A stretch of 64,000 bases of DNA from Bradyrhizobium niftali (GTDB lineage: Bacteria > Pseudomonadota > Alphaproteobacteria > Rhizobiales > Xanthobacteraceae), in contig NZ_SPQT01000018.1 of the NCBI RefSeq assembly GCF_004571025.1, positions 62,001-126,000 on the forward strand, given 5' to 3'. The notes below the pieces were generated by a model, which worked only from the letters and a program-made list of their open reading frames with translations, was not told where the DNA came from and ran no database searches. Positions 25,732 to 33,341 of the stretch are shown in pieces; the first letter of the stretch is position 1, and each line of letters opens with the position of its first letter. The position numbers were made by a program, and so were the translations under genes.

Positions 25732-26709
25732 TTATTCAATCACCTGATCCGCGCGGGCGAGCAACATTGGCGGTACCCCGATGTTCAAGGCATTGGCCGT
25801 CTTGACATTAATCACCAACTCGAACTTTGCCGGCTGTTGAATCGGAAGCTCGGCAGGTTTGACGCCTTTGATAATCTTATCGACGTATGCTGCGCCTCTC
25901 CTGAAGAGATCGACGAGATCGGGGCCGTAGCTCATTAGTGCTCCCATTTCGGCCGCATCGCGATAACCAAAAATCGTCGCTAGTTGTGCCTCCCGCGCAG
26001 CATCAACGATATTACGCCGATACGTCCATAGGAGCCCCTCTGGAAAAACAATGAGCCCCTCGACGTTTCCGGGAAGTGAACGGAACACAGTGTCGATGTC
26101 CTCGGCTCGCCGCACATCGTAAGCGTTGAGAGTAAGCTTTTGCGATTGTGCTGCCTGCTTCACCGCATCGAGGTAGAAACGGCTGCCAGGATTCGCAGAA
26201 TTCCAAAGTGCGCCAATTCGAGTGAGTTTAGGGGCTGCTTCGTGCAGAAGCTCGAGCATTTTGGCGTTTGTTTCCGGCGTGACCTCTAAAGAAAATCCAG
26301 TCACGTTGCCCCCGGGATGAGAGATGCTGGCAGCGAGGCCACCTCCTACGGGATTAACGACAGCAAGCGCGACGATTGGTATCTGTGCTGTAGCCTTCTT
26401 GATAGCAACCGCTGGCGGATGGCCAGCCGTGACAATCACGTCCGGCTCACTCTGGACCAACTCCCGCGCCACATCGTGATATTGGCTCTCATGACCAGCC
26501 ATCCAACGGTACTGGATCGAGATGTCGCGCCCCTCACTATAACCTAACTCCTTCAATCCTCGCCTGAAGGAATCAGCAAGAGGGTTCGGACCTGCCGCAA
26601 CCGAAAAGAAAACCACTCGCCATACTTTTCCTGGTCTCTGCGCCTTAACCGATCGCGGCGCGAGCACAGTGATAATCCCGCTTGCGACGAGGCCTCGTCT
26701 ATCGATCAT
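25732..26709 (-). CDS. ABC_sub_bind family substrate-binding protein
   Basis: A 325-residue periplasmic protein of the ABC_sub_bind (TrpX-like) family. The start is MIDRRGLVASGIITVLAPRSVKAQ, a signal with an RR pair. The domain is easily recognised: RVVFFSVAAGPNPLADSFRRGLKELGYSEGRDISIQYRW, DVIVTAGHPPAVAIKKAT, and LAASISHPGGNVTGFSLE. Rhizobia carry many such orphan genes without cognate permeases, and none is adjacent here. Base composition is lower in GC than the sugar operon, compatible with an acquired segment. Ligand is unknown. Confidence 0.85.
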   Translation of the reverse strand: MIDRRGLVASGIITVLAPRSVKAQRPGKVWRVVFFSVAAGPNPLADSFRRGLKELGYSEGRDISIQYRWMAGHESQYHDVARELVQSEPDVIVTAGHPPAVAIKKATAQIPIVALAVVNPVGGGLAASISHPGGNVTGFSLEVTPETNAKMLELLHEAAPKLTRIGALWNSANPGSRFYLDAVKQAAQSQKLTLNAYDVRRAEDIDTVFRSLPGNVEGLIVFPEGLLWTYRRNIVDAAREAQLATIFGYRDAAEMGALMSYGPDLVDLFRRGAAYVDKIIKGVKPAELPIQQPAKFELVINVKTANALNIGVPPMLLARADQVIE

Positions 26710-27090
26710 GCGACGCTCCTCCTGAAGGTGCGTTACGCCTGTGCAACGGCACGATACACGCTTATCCCCACCCGTGACCCGCGAAACAAGGTCGCAGCGA
26801 GAGAGGTGTCAACCCTGAGGGCCGCTCAGGGTCAAAAGCAGCGGTGGACGCCAAGTTGGATCGGCGTCCGGTTTGCCCCTGACAGCCGACGTGACACGCG
26901 CTCAATCGACCTTCGGCTAAGGGCCAAAAGGGCGACATTGGCGAACAAAGGCCGAGTACCTTGCGCATCATACTCTGCGGGCCCGGGGACGGGTCTATAA
27001 TGAAAGAGGCGGCCAGCTGAGGCGGCCTTTATTTCGAGATTTGATCAAAATTGAACATGCAGGATTGCCGAAGCGGTCCATGCTCACGTT
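26710..27090. other. Intergenic region with degenerate repeat-like DNA
   Basis: The 380-bp stretch has no supported gene. The part 26855-26960 (GTCCGGTTTGCCCCTGAC to GGGCCAAAAGGGCGACATTG) resembles degenerate copies of a dispersed rhizobial intergenic element that produce spurious FWPLA-type ORFs on the minus strand. Similar wording recurs around 28365-28470 and 31630-31710. Confidence 0.35.
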
Positions 27091-27315
27091 ATGACCGCAA
27101 CAGCGAAAAAACTCACCCATGAAAAACTCACCCATGAAGAGTTCGCTTCCTTGCTCACGGTCGGGAATGCGTTTGTAAATAGCGCTGCGCCCGCGATCCC
27201 TGCCAAACATCGCGCCCGATTGATCGCGCTGGGCTACATGGTCTTTCTTCAGGGCAGGCTGAGAATGACGACGCCGGGACGAATCCGGATCTATGCCGGG
27301 CAACTCGATACCTGA
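27091..27315 (+). CDS. Small conserved hypothetical protein
   Basis: A 74-residue soluble protein. The N-terminus carries a 15-bp tandem duplication giving KLTHEKLTHEEF, followed by ASLLTVGNAFVN, IPAKHRARLIALGYMVFLQGRLRMTTPGRIRIYAG. The last part reads like a small winged-helix wing (RLIALGYM...GRLRMTTPGR). Proteins with this ending are common small hypotheticals in Bradyrhizobium. No clear ribosome site is seen and function is unknown. Confidence 0.55.
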   Translation: MTATAKKLTHEKLTHEEFASLLTVGNAFVNSAAPAIPAKHRARLIALGYMVFLQGRLRMTTPGRIRIYAGQLDT

Positions 27316-27441
27316 GGCGTGCCTTACTTCATGGAAAAACGCCGCCCGCTTAATCTGTGTCGCGGGCGGCGGCTTCCCAGCCCCGGGTGGATTTGCAAAA
27401 CCCCGGTAGGGCACCAATTGCATGTCCAACATCGTAGGGTC

Positions 27442-27457
27442 TGAGCAAAATTGCTCA
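27442..27457. promoter_or_regulatory. Candidate operator, TGAGC-N6-GCTCA family (site 4, perfect)
   Basis: TGAGC-AAAATT-GCTCA is a perfect palindrome in the 445-bp gap 27316-27760, about 300 bp upstream of the membrane-protein gene. The rest of the gap holds nothing I can support. Confidence 0.5.
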
Positions 27458-27760
27458 CTTCGGCGGCTGGTGGCGTAACATCGGCAGAATTTTCACACCA
27501 CCTCGACCGGTAGTCACTAATCATTAGGTCTTGGACCGGAAACGGAGTAGCGTCGTTGTAGCGGTCAAGCGGATTGCTTGCCTGACAGACTGCCAAAACG
27601 GCGACGCGCCGAAGTCTCCGCCTCCATCTAAATGGCAGCCCAGTGCCGTCGGTAGGCAGACTTTTTCCAAAATTGCTGTTCCAAACACGTGAATGCACCC
27701 ACGCGCGCAGTCTGCTGACCGCGTCGCGTGCCGTAGGCTACCTGTTAAAGGAGGAACAAC

Positions 27761-28288
27761 ATGAAAATGAGCAATGTAGTTCCCAGCGCATTATCTGTCG
27801 CAAGGCATACTTATGTCGCGGCGACCATATGGGTAGCTCCTGCTGCTCTCATAAAATCGGCGCATCTCTTTGAAAGGATTGGACTCGCTACGGTTGGAGG
27901 CTCGTGCGGCCTGTACGTGGCCGCAGCATTGATGCGCCTGGAAAACGAACTATTTGGAAGCGGCTGGTTCATCTTGTTGATGATGCTCTACGGAGCTTTC
28001 AGCTTCTATATCGGCATCGATCTGCCTGGCCGTCCTGTTCAGGGAGCGACTTCAAGACTCCCGGAAGAGCGGAACCGCGGCACCGATGCGGCTCAGATCT
28101 TCAGTGCGGCAGGCACATTCGTTGCCGCGATTGCGGCGTTTCTGTCTGTCAGCATGATTGTCGTTGATCAGGTCGTTTCTGAAGGTTCGATCATTGTGAT
28201 CGCATGCTGTTGGGCGATTGGTTCTTCGCTTCAAATTGCGGCCGGCTCGATCGCTCGCAACGGCGTGCTCGACGATAGTGGCGCGTAA
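27761..28288 (+). CDS. Hypothetical integral membrane protein
   Basis: A 175-residue protein with about four hydrophobic helices (residues 17-35, 42-60, 68-88, and 113-160 as a hairpin). A strong AAAGGAGG site precedes the ATG at 27761. A charged cytosolic-looking loop (PGRPVQGATSRLPEERNRGTDAAQ) separates helices 3 and 4. No family is recognised. TGAGC-type palindromes lie both upstream (27442) and just after the stop codon (28300), which makes membership in the same regulon as the desaturase possible. Confidence 0.65.
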   Translation: MKMSNVVPSALSVARHTYVAATIWVAPAALIKSAHLFERIGLATVGGSCGLYVAAALMRLENELFGSGWFILLMMLYGAFSFYIGIDLPGRPVQGATSRLPEERNRGTDAAQIFSAAGTFVAAIAAFLSVSMIVVDQVVSEGSIIVIACCWAIGSSLQIAAGSIARNGVLDDSGA

Positions 28289-28299
28289 CTGCGGTCGTC

Positions 28300-28315
28300 T
28301 GGTCAAAATTGCTCA
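28300..28315. promoter_or_regulatory. Candidate operator, TGAGC-N6-GCTCA family (site 5, degenerate)
   Basis: TGGTC-AAAATT-GCTCA keeps the right arm and AT-rich centre; the left arm matches at three of five positions. It lies in the 365-bp gap 28289-28653, whose remainder (28365-28560) looks like decayed repeat DNA with no gene. Confidence 0.35.
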
Positions 28316-28653
28316 CCTTCAAATTAGCCGACTGCGAAATTCAACTTAGGCCACTAGACGTCCGCTGAGGGTCAGAAACGTCGATTTGGCCGCGAGCGCG
28401 CGATGTCCGGTCTGGCCCCGGCTACGGTCGTGCTGATCGTCGCCTCCATCTTCGCCTGCGGGCCACAAGCAGACATCGGCACCTGATCGATCACCTCGTT
28501 AGCGCGCAGTAGGAACGATCCGAGCGCGTCGTTGACGACGCAAAGTGCGTCCGCGCGACCATTGAGCGATGAGCGGCACCACGTGCCGCAGCGGCGGTGA
28601 GGCCCCGCTCGACCCGCGGGTGCGGCAACTCCTACCAACCACTCAACGGAAAT

Positions 28654-29781
28654 TTACTGGTTCGCCCGTTCGGCGGCGGCGGTGGCCATGTATTTCGAAT
28701 AGAATTCAGCAACCCGCTCGCGCCACATTCCGACGAACGCCTCCGAGGTCAGCTTATCCACCGATTTCCACGCGTGTTTGATGGCCGGAAGAGTATTCCG
28801 CCAGATCGCGCGTTTGCACCATTTTTCACCTTTCTCCCTGCCTTCGCTGGTCGCACACATGGATTTCCAAGCGATGCGAACAGGTTGGCTGATGTGTTCG
28901 GCGGCGCCTTCCCAGCCTTGTTGATGGATCAAGTAAAGATCGCTCAAGGTCGGCTTCTGGTGTGTCACCCACTCGAACAGAATGCCTTCGGTAATGACCT
29001 TGTAGGCCGCCGCAACGGCATTGTCGCGGGGATTACGAATTTGTCCGGAGCCGAATTTGTTGAACTCATATTCGCTCAGTTGAAACAGGCCGATATACGA
29101 CCCAGTGCGTTGCTTGGGGTCGAAACCGGACTCGATCCTGGCAACCGCTTTCATGAAATTGGAATCGAGACCGAAAGCGTCGGAAGCGCGCTTGATCTCC
29201 TCGACCGGCGTTCCGACCGGGGTGTCCTTGAGTGACCTTAAGACGATTTCCGCCGGTTTCTCGGTAGGCGGCAGTTCGGACCAGACGTAATAGATGAGAT
29301 ACCGAAAATCCTGCGTCACCAGCGCCGGGTTGGAGGCATTGCGCGTTGTCGGCACCGGTTGGGCGACATCATGGTGGCCCAAGCCCACCGATTCCTGCAC
29401 AGGCGGTAAATCGGCCGACAGCGTCTGCGACGGATCGGGCAACGCGGCCACGACGATCGATTCCGGCTTATCCGGGGCCGCGGTCGTGTCGGTGGCCGTC
29501 CCCGCCGCGGGTTCGGCGGCCGTCGCCACTTCGGCGCTGGCGACAGCGGCGTTCGCGACAACGGTGTTAGCGACAACGGCGTTACCAATTGCGATTGCCT
29601 GCGGTTCATCCGCGAGCCTGGCGTTGGCGGCGAGAGATGCTGCGCGGTCCTCGATTGGCACTGCGCGGGTGTTCTCGGTGCCGGCCGAACCGAAGCCAGC
29701 CAGCCAGCCAACGATCCACCCTGCGAGAACGACCGTTCCGCAAAACGTGGGCGCCACTGCCGCAAATCGCCGCGGATTCAT
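28654..29781 (-). CDS. Lytic transglycosylase (SLT domain)
   Basis: A 375-residue exported protein; the ATG at 29781 has GGAGG nine bases upstream, so the longer open frame is not used. Residues 1-30 form a signal or anchor helix (FCGTVVLAGWIVGWLAGFG). Residues about 35-150 are low-complexity, Ala/Val/Thr-rich with repeated VANTVVANAAVAS-like units. The SLT domain (about 190-300) has the catalytic glutamate in ARIESGFDPKQR and the family motif GSYIGLFQLSEYEF. It should cleave peptidoglycan glycan strands. It faces an L,D-transpeptidase gene across a 500-bp gap. Confidence 0.83.
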   Translation of the reverse strand: MNPRRFAAVAPTFCGTVVLAGWIVGWLAGFGSAGTENTRAVPIEDRAASLAANARLADEPQAIAIGNAVVANTVVANAAVASAEVATAAEPAAGTATDTTAAPDKPESIVVAALPDPSQTLSADLPPVQESVGLGHHDVAQPVPTTRNASNPALVTQDFRYLIYYVWSELPPTEKPAEIVLRSLKDTPVGTPVEEIKRASDAFGLDSNFMKAVARIESGFDPKQRTGSYIGLFQLSEYEFNKFGSGQIRNPRDNAVAAAYKVITEGILFEWVTHQKPTLSDLYLIHQQGWEGAAEHISQPVRIAWKSMCATSEGREKGEKWCKRAIWRNTLPAIKHAWKSVDKLTSEAFVGMWRERVAEFYSKYMATAAAERANQ

Positions 29782-30285
29782 GATCCCGTCGCCTCCAAAG
29801 GCTCCGCCTGAGCCATGCTCCACAGGCAAGCACGCGACGGGTTGATTTTCGGGTCGAGACGTGGCCGCGCAATGGCGCAAACCGCAGCTCATCAACTTTT
29901 CCAAGAAGTGTTGCCCGCATGCAACGCGCCGCCGGCAAGCAATTGTTCTCCGACGTAAGCGTGTAGGGAAGTTTCGGACCCATGCGGCCAGTTCGGGGCG
30001 AGCCCGCCATGGTGAATGTCGGACCAACAGATGCGCTTGAGTGGCCGTAGTCGCGGATGCCGGCCCCTCGAGCGGTCTGTCGTTGACGATTTATGGGATC
30101 TTCGAGCGAACCGACCCCATTGCCCGAGATCAAAGCGTCCGTCGCAACGGCCCTCACACCGTACATTGATCGGCCCGGCGATCGGCGCGACGGCTATTGC
30201 CGATTGTCTTCTTCCAGCAGATTGGCCTCGTCATTGGAATTGGTCCAATTTTCGACCCACTGCGACCAGATTTGAAGACGAGGCT
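29782..30285. other. Divergent intergenic region
   Basis: The 504 bp between the divergent transglycosylase and transpeptidase genes has no credible ORF. It presumably holds both promoters, but I could not single out motifs. Confidence 0.4.
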
Positions 30286-31521
30286 ATGATCGGTAACGCG
30301 ACGCTTTTGGTTGGACCTCGCATGCAACTTCACTGCATGAGGCACTGGATGAGGAAGCAGACTCCAATAATAGCTTTCGCCGCTTTCATGCTCTCTACAG
30401 GGATCGCACACGCTCAGTTTCTGTTTTGGCCGCAGGACAGGTTCTGGCCAGGCCACTACGCTCCGTTCAAACACAAGCACCATCACCGGCAGACAAACTC
30501 TGGATCTGCGAAGAACGCTCGGCCCGAGGACCCTCCGAAGGGCCCGCTCCAGATCATCATCTCGATCGCTGACCAACGGGTCTCGCTTTTTGACAACGGG
30601 GCCCTGATCGCACGCTCATCGGTGTCCACGGGAACTCAGGGCCATCCTACACCCCTCGGCGTATTCAGCGTGATCAGCAAACAACGATGGCACCGTTCAA
30701 ATATTTATAGCGCTGCCGCCATGCCCTACATGCAGCGCATCACCTGGTCAGGGATTGCGTTGCATGCCGGTGTCGTGCCTGGGCACCCGGCGTCACACGG
30801 CTGCATCCGTTTGAAAAATGACTTTGCCATTCGACTCTGGCATCTCACGAAGCGCGGCACGCGCGTGATCATTGCGCACGACGATGTCCAGCCGGTCGAG
30901 ATAAACAATCCGCACCTCTTTGAGCCGAAAGCCGTGTCCGGTTCGCCGGAATTTCAGGCTGCCACAGTCGCGGGTAAGAGCATTAGCACAGCCGCGGCAA
31001 CGCATGGATCACCGGTGTCCAAGGCCGAGACTCCAGAAGCCACTAGTCTCCAGGGTCCAAGCTCGGCTTCCGCTGAAGGCGCACCTAGAAAGATGGTGCC
31101 GATCTCCGTCTTCGTGAGTCGTAAGTTGAGCAAGCTCTTCGTGCGTCAGGGCTTCTCGCCGTTGTTTGATGTCGGGGTCAATATCGAAAATCCGGAGGAG
31201 CCCCTGGGAACGCACGTGTTTACCGCAATGGAATTCCAGAACGAGGGAGCGGCTATTCGCTGGACCGTCGTGTCGATTCCGGACGAATTTCCTCGCATCG
31301 TGGGTGCCACGAACGAGCGCGAAGCGCCCGCGAAGCAAACCGCCCTATCGGTACCGTCGCCCGATAAAGCCAACGCTGTCCTCAACCGCATCGAAATACC
31401 GCAGGATACCGTTGAGAGGATCTCTAAACTTCTGACGCCGGCCTCTTCATTGATTATTTCCGACGACGGATTTAGCCATGAGACGGGAAATGACACGGAT
31501 TTCATCGTGGTAACGCATTGA
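30286..31521 (+). CDS. L,D-transpeptidase with degenerate second domain
   Basis: A 411-residue exported protein. The true start may be ATG 30349, which has GAGG six bases upstream and begins the signal peptide MRKQTPIIAFAAFMLSTGIAHAQ. The YkuD domain follows a His-rich segment (FKHKHHHRQ) and has LQIIISIADQRVSLFDNGALIARSS and the catalytic HAGVVPGHPASHGCIRL. A C-terminal domain (PISVFVSRKLSKLFVRQ, PLGTHVFTAMEF, SSLIISDDGFSHETG) matches that of the protein at 5255-6811, but the long coiled coil between the domains is missing here. Role: peptidoglycan cross-linking or protein anchoring. Confidence 0.83.
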   Translation: MIGNATLLVGPRMQLHCMRHWMRKQTPIIAFAAFMLSTGIAHAQFLFWPQDRFWPGHYAPFKHKHHHRQTNSGSAKNARPEDPPKGPLQIIISIADQRVSLFDNGALIARSSVSTGTQGHPTPLGVFSVISKQRWHRSNIYSAAAMPYMQRITWSGIALHAGVVPGHPASHGCIRLKNDFAIRLWHLTKRGTRVIIAHDDVQPVEINNPHLFEPKAVSGSPEFQAATVAGKSISTAAATHGSPVSKAETPEATSLQGPSSASAEGAPRKMVPISVFVSRKLSKLFVRQGFSPLFDVGVNIENPEEPLGTHVFTAMEFQNEGAAIRWTVVSIPDEFPRIVGATNEREAPAKQTALSVPSPDKANAVLNRIEIPQDTVERISKLLTPASSLIISDDGFSHETGNDTDFIVVTH

Positions 31522-31826
31522 TGCGGCGGCGCACCCCACCAACACACGATGCCGCTGCGCAACCCGCTGGAATTGTTCGACGGCAATTCTGGTGCAAAAT
31601 TCTTGATGTCCGCACCTAAGCCAAAGCAGCGCGAGGTCCGTTCTGGGTCAAAGTGTGACTTCCGCGCTTGCTCTCGGGGTGGCCGCTTCTACCCCGAAAC
31701 CGGACATCCGCCCCCGAAGCAAGGGGGTTGACCTCGCAACTCGGATTACAAAAGGGATCGTCACCCAACTGCACCCCTTAAGATGACTGGTCGGGACAGC
31801 CGACCGAAAACGAGAGCCATCCCGCG
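31522..31826. other. Intergenic region with repeat remnant
   Basis: No gene is supported. The stretch 31630-31710 (GTCCGTTCTGGGTCAAAG to CCCGAAACCGGACATCCG) resembles the degenerate dispersed element noted near 26.9 kb. Confidence 0.35.
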
Positions 31827-32393
31827 ATGACGACTTACGTGGCCCTGCTTTACAGTGTGGTTCTCCCGCTCGGCCGGCGATTGGCGATGGCCGAGCTGCG
31901 TGCCATGGCGCAAGGCCTCGGCCTCCATGACCCCCGAACCATCGGCGCGACGGGAAATCTGACATTTGAGAGCGACGAGGCGTCGATTGGCAAGCTGGAG
32001 AAAAACCTCGAAGCGGCCCTCAACGCGCGGTTCGGCAAGCATATCGCGATCATCGTTCGCAACGCCGACGCGTGGCGACGCCTGCTACGCGCGAACCCGT
32101 TTCGTGCCGAAGCGACCGCTGATCCGCAAAGGGTCGCCGTTCGCGTGATGCGCAGTCCAATTCCGAAAGGTGGCGAAAACGCCCTGACACGCTATATCAG
32201 CGATGAACGAATTGCCGTCGCCGGTGGCGATCTCTGGATCCATTTTACGGGCGATCCAGCGCGATCGCGTTTGCTTTCGGCGTTAGGCGCCGGGCGCCTG
32301 CAAGGCGTCGGCACGTTGCGCAACACGAATACGCTGAGGCGAATCGGTGAGGCCGTGACTTCGGCCCGATCCAGCCCTGCTGATCGAAAATAA
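31827..32393 (+). CDS. DUF1697 domain protein
   Basis: A 188-residue protein of the DUF1697 family. Family features are YVALLYSVVLPLGRRLAMAELRAMAQGLGLHDPRTIGATGNLTFES at the N-terminus, then LEKNLEAALNARFGKHIAIIVRNADAWRRLLRANPF, and a C-terminal TLRNTNTLRRI. The usual start MxxYVALLRGINVGG is altered to YSVVLPLGRR. Function of the family is unknown. It stands alone. Confidence 0.82.
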   Translation: MTTYVALLYSVVLPLGRRLAMAELRAMAQGLGLHDPRTIGATGNLTFESDEASIGKLEKNLEAALNARFGKHIAIIVRNADAWRRLLRANPFRAEATADPQRVAVRVMRSPIPKGGENALTRYISDERIAVAGGDLWIHFTGDPARSRLLSALGAGRLQGVGTLRNTNTLRRIGEAVTSARSSPADRK

Positions 32394-32450
32394 AAGCGAT
32401 CACCGAGGCAATGCAGCGGCCGCGGCAATGGAGAGGCCGTCAACCGAACA

Positions 32451-32579
32451 TCACCGCACCCCGGTGCCTTTGCATCGCTGGCACTTCACCACCTTGTCGC
32501 CCTTCTTGAGCAAACCTTTGCCCTCGCAATTCTTGCATTTCTGCTTCTTCTTGATGTTCGGGCCTTTTTCACTAACCAT
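32451..32579 (-). CDS. 42-residue double CxxCxGxG zinc-binding microprotein
   Basis: A 42-residue ORF with ATG at 32579 and AGGAG seven bases upstream. The sequence begins MVSEKGPNIKKKQ and contains two repeats: C15-KN-C18-EGKG and C33-QR-C36-KGTG, each matching the CxxCxGxG unit of the DnaJ cysteine-rich domain. The two knuckles, 14 residues apart, should form a single zinc site. Six of the first 16 residues are lysine. It stands just downstream of the universal stress gene on the same strand (85 bp), so joint expression is possible. The role may be in RNA, chaperone or redox functions; this is not shown. Confidence 0.75.
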   Translation of the reverse strand: MVSEKGPNIKKKQKCKNCEGKGLLKKGDKVVKCQRCKGTGVR

Positions 32580-32664
32580 GAAATTCTCCTGCCGCGAGAG
32601 AGCGGTCATGTGCGGTAGCCCAGCGGAACAGCCGAGCGTCGCCGGGTCAACCCTGCACGGTCAT

Positions 32665-33126
32665 TTATGTCGGCTTCGGCACCACCAGCACCGGGACGCG
32701 TCCGTCCACCAGGACTTCGGTTGTCTGGCTGCCTAAAAACAGCTTCCTGAGGCCGCGACGCCCATGAGAGGCCATGACGATCAAGTCGCAGCCCCTGGAC
32801 TTTGCCGTTTCAACGATCGCAGTCGCCGGGTGCGCATTCGGAACATGCAAGAATTCTGCAGGCGCACCGATCTGCTCCGACATCGCGCGCGCTTCATCTA
32901 GCACTCTGCCCGCTCGGGCCTTGCAGGCTGCGTCGAAGCTGTCGATCTCGTCCCGCGTCGGAATCCATCCCGAGTCGTGTCCGCCCCCATAGTCGACCGG
33001 CAGCGCTTCCGTCACCGTGATGATCGTCAGCCTGGCGTTCAAGGCCTTCGCCAGGGCAATGCCGTGCTCAACGCCTTTTCTCGCGACGTCCGATCCATCC
33101 GTGCTCAAGAGAATGTTGGCGTACAT
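32665..33126 (-). CDS. Universal stress protein
   Basis: A 153-residue UspA-fold protein starting at ATG 33126 (GGGAG upstream). Features are YANILLSTDGSDVARKGVEHGIALAKALNARLTIITV at the N-terminus, and the ATP-binding loop DLIVMASHGRRGLRKLFLGSQTTEVL, which keeps the G-x9-G-S spacing of ATP-binding members with alanine in place of the first glycine. The end is VPVLVVPKP. Such proteins are often induced under oxygen limitation in rhizobia, but no FixK-type box was found in its upstream region. Confidence 0.87.
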   Translation of the reverse strand: MYANILLSTDGSDVARKGVEHGIALAKALNARLTIITVTEALPVDYGGGHDSGWIPTRDEIDSFDAACKARAGRVLDEARAMSEQIGAPAEFLHVPNAHPATAIVETAKSRGCDLIVMASHGRRGLRKLFLGSQTTEVLVDGRVPVLVVPKPT

Positions 33127-33341
33127 TCGGTGGCTCCCTTGCTCGTCGAACAAAGTGATGCCCGGGGAGTATGATCCTATGCGCGGCGCGGGTCCATGCG
33201 CGTTCTCGGCTATGGTCTCGCCGTCAAAGCTTCGAAGGGCGGCTGTTACGGTGATGGTGCACTTGATTCACGAGCTTACAACCATGCGAACGCGGCCTGC
33301 GCTATTGAGTGCACTGTCACCGCAATCCGAGGCAGATTGGG

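Noticed and set aside
26762..26971. Minus-strand ORF with FWPLA start
   Set aside because: It belongs to degenerate dispersed intergenic DNA; no ribosome site and no conserved domain.
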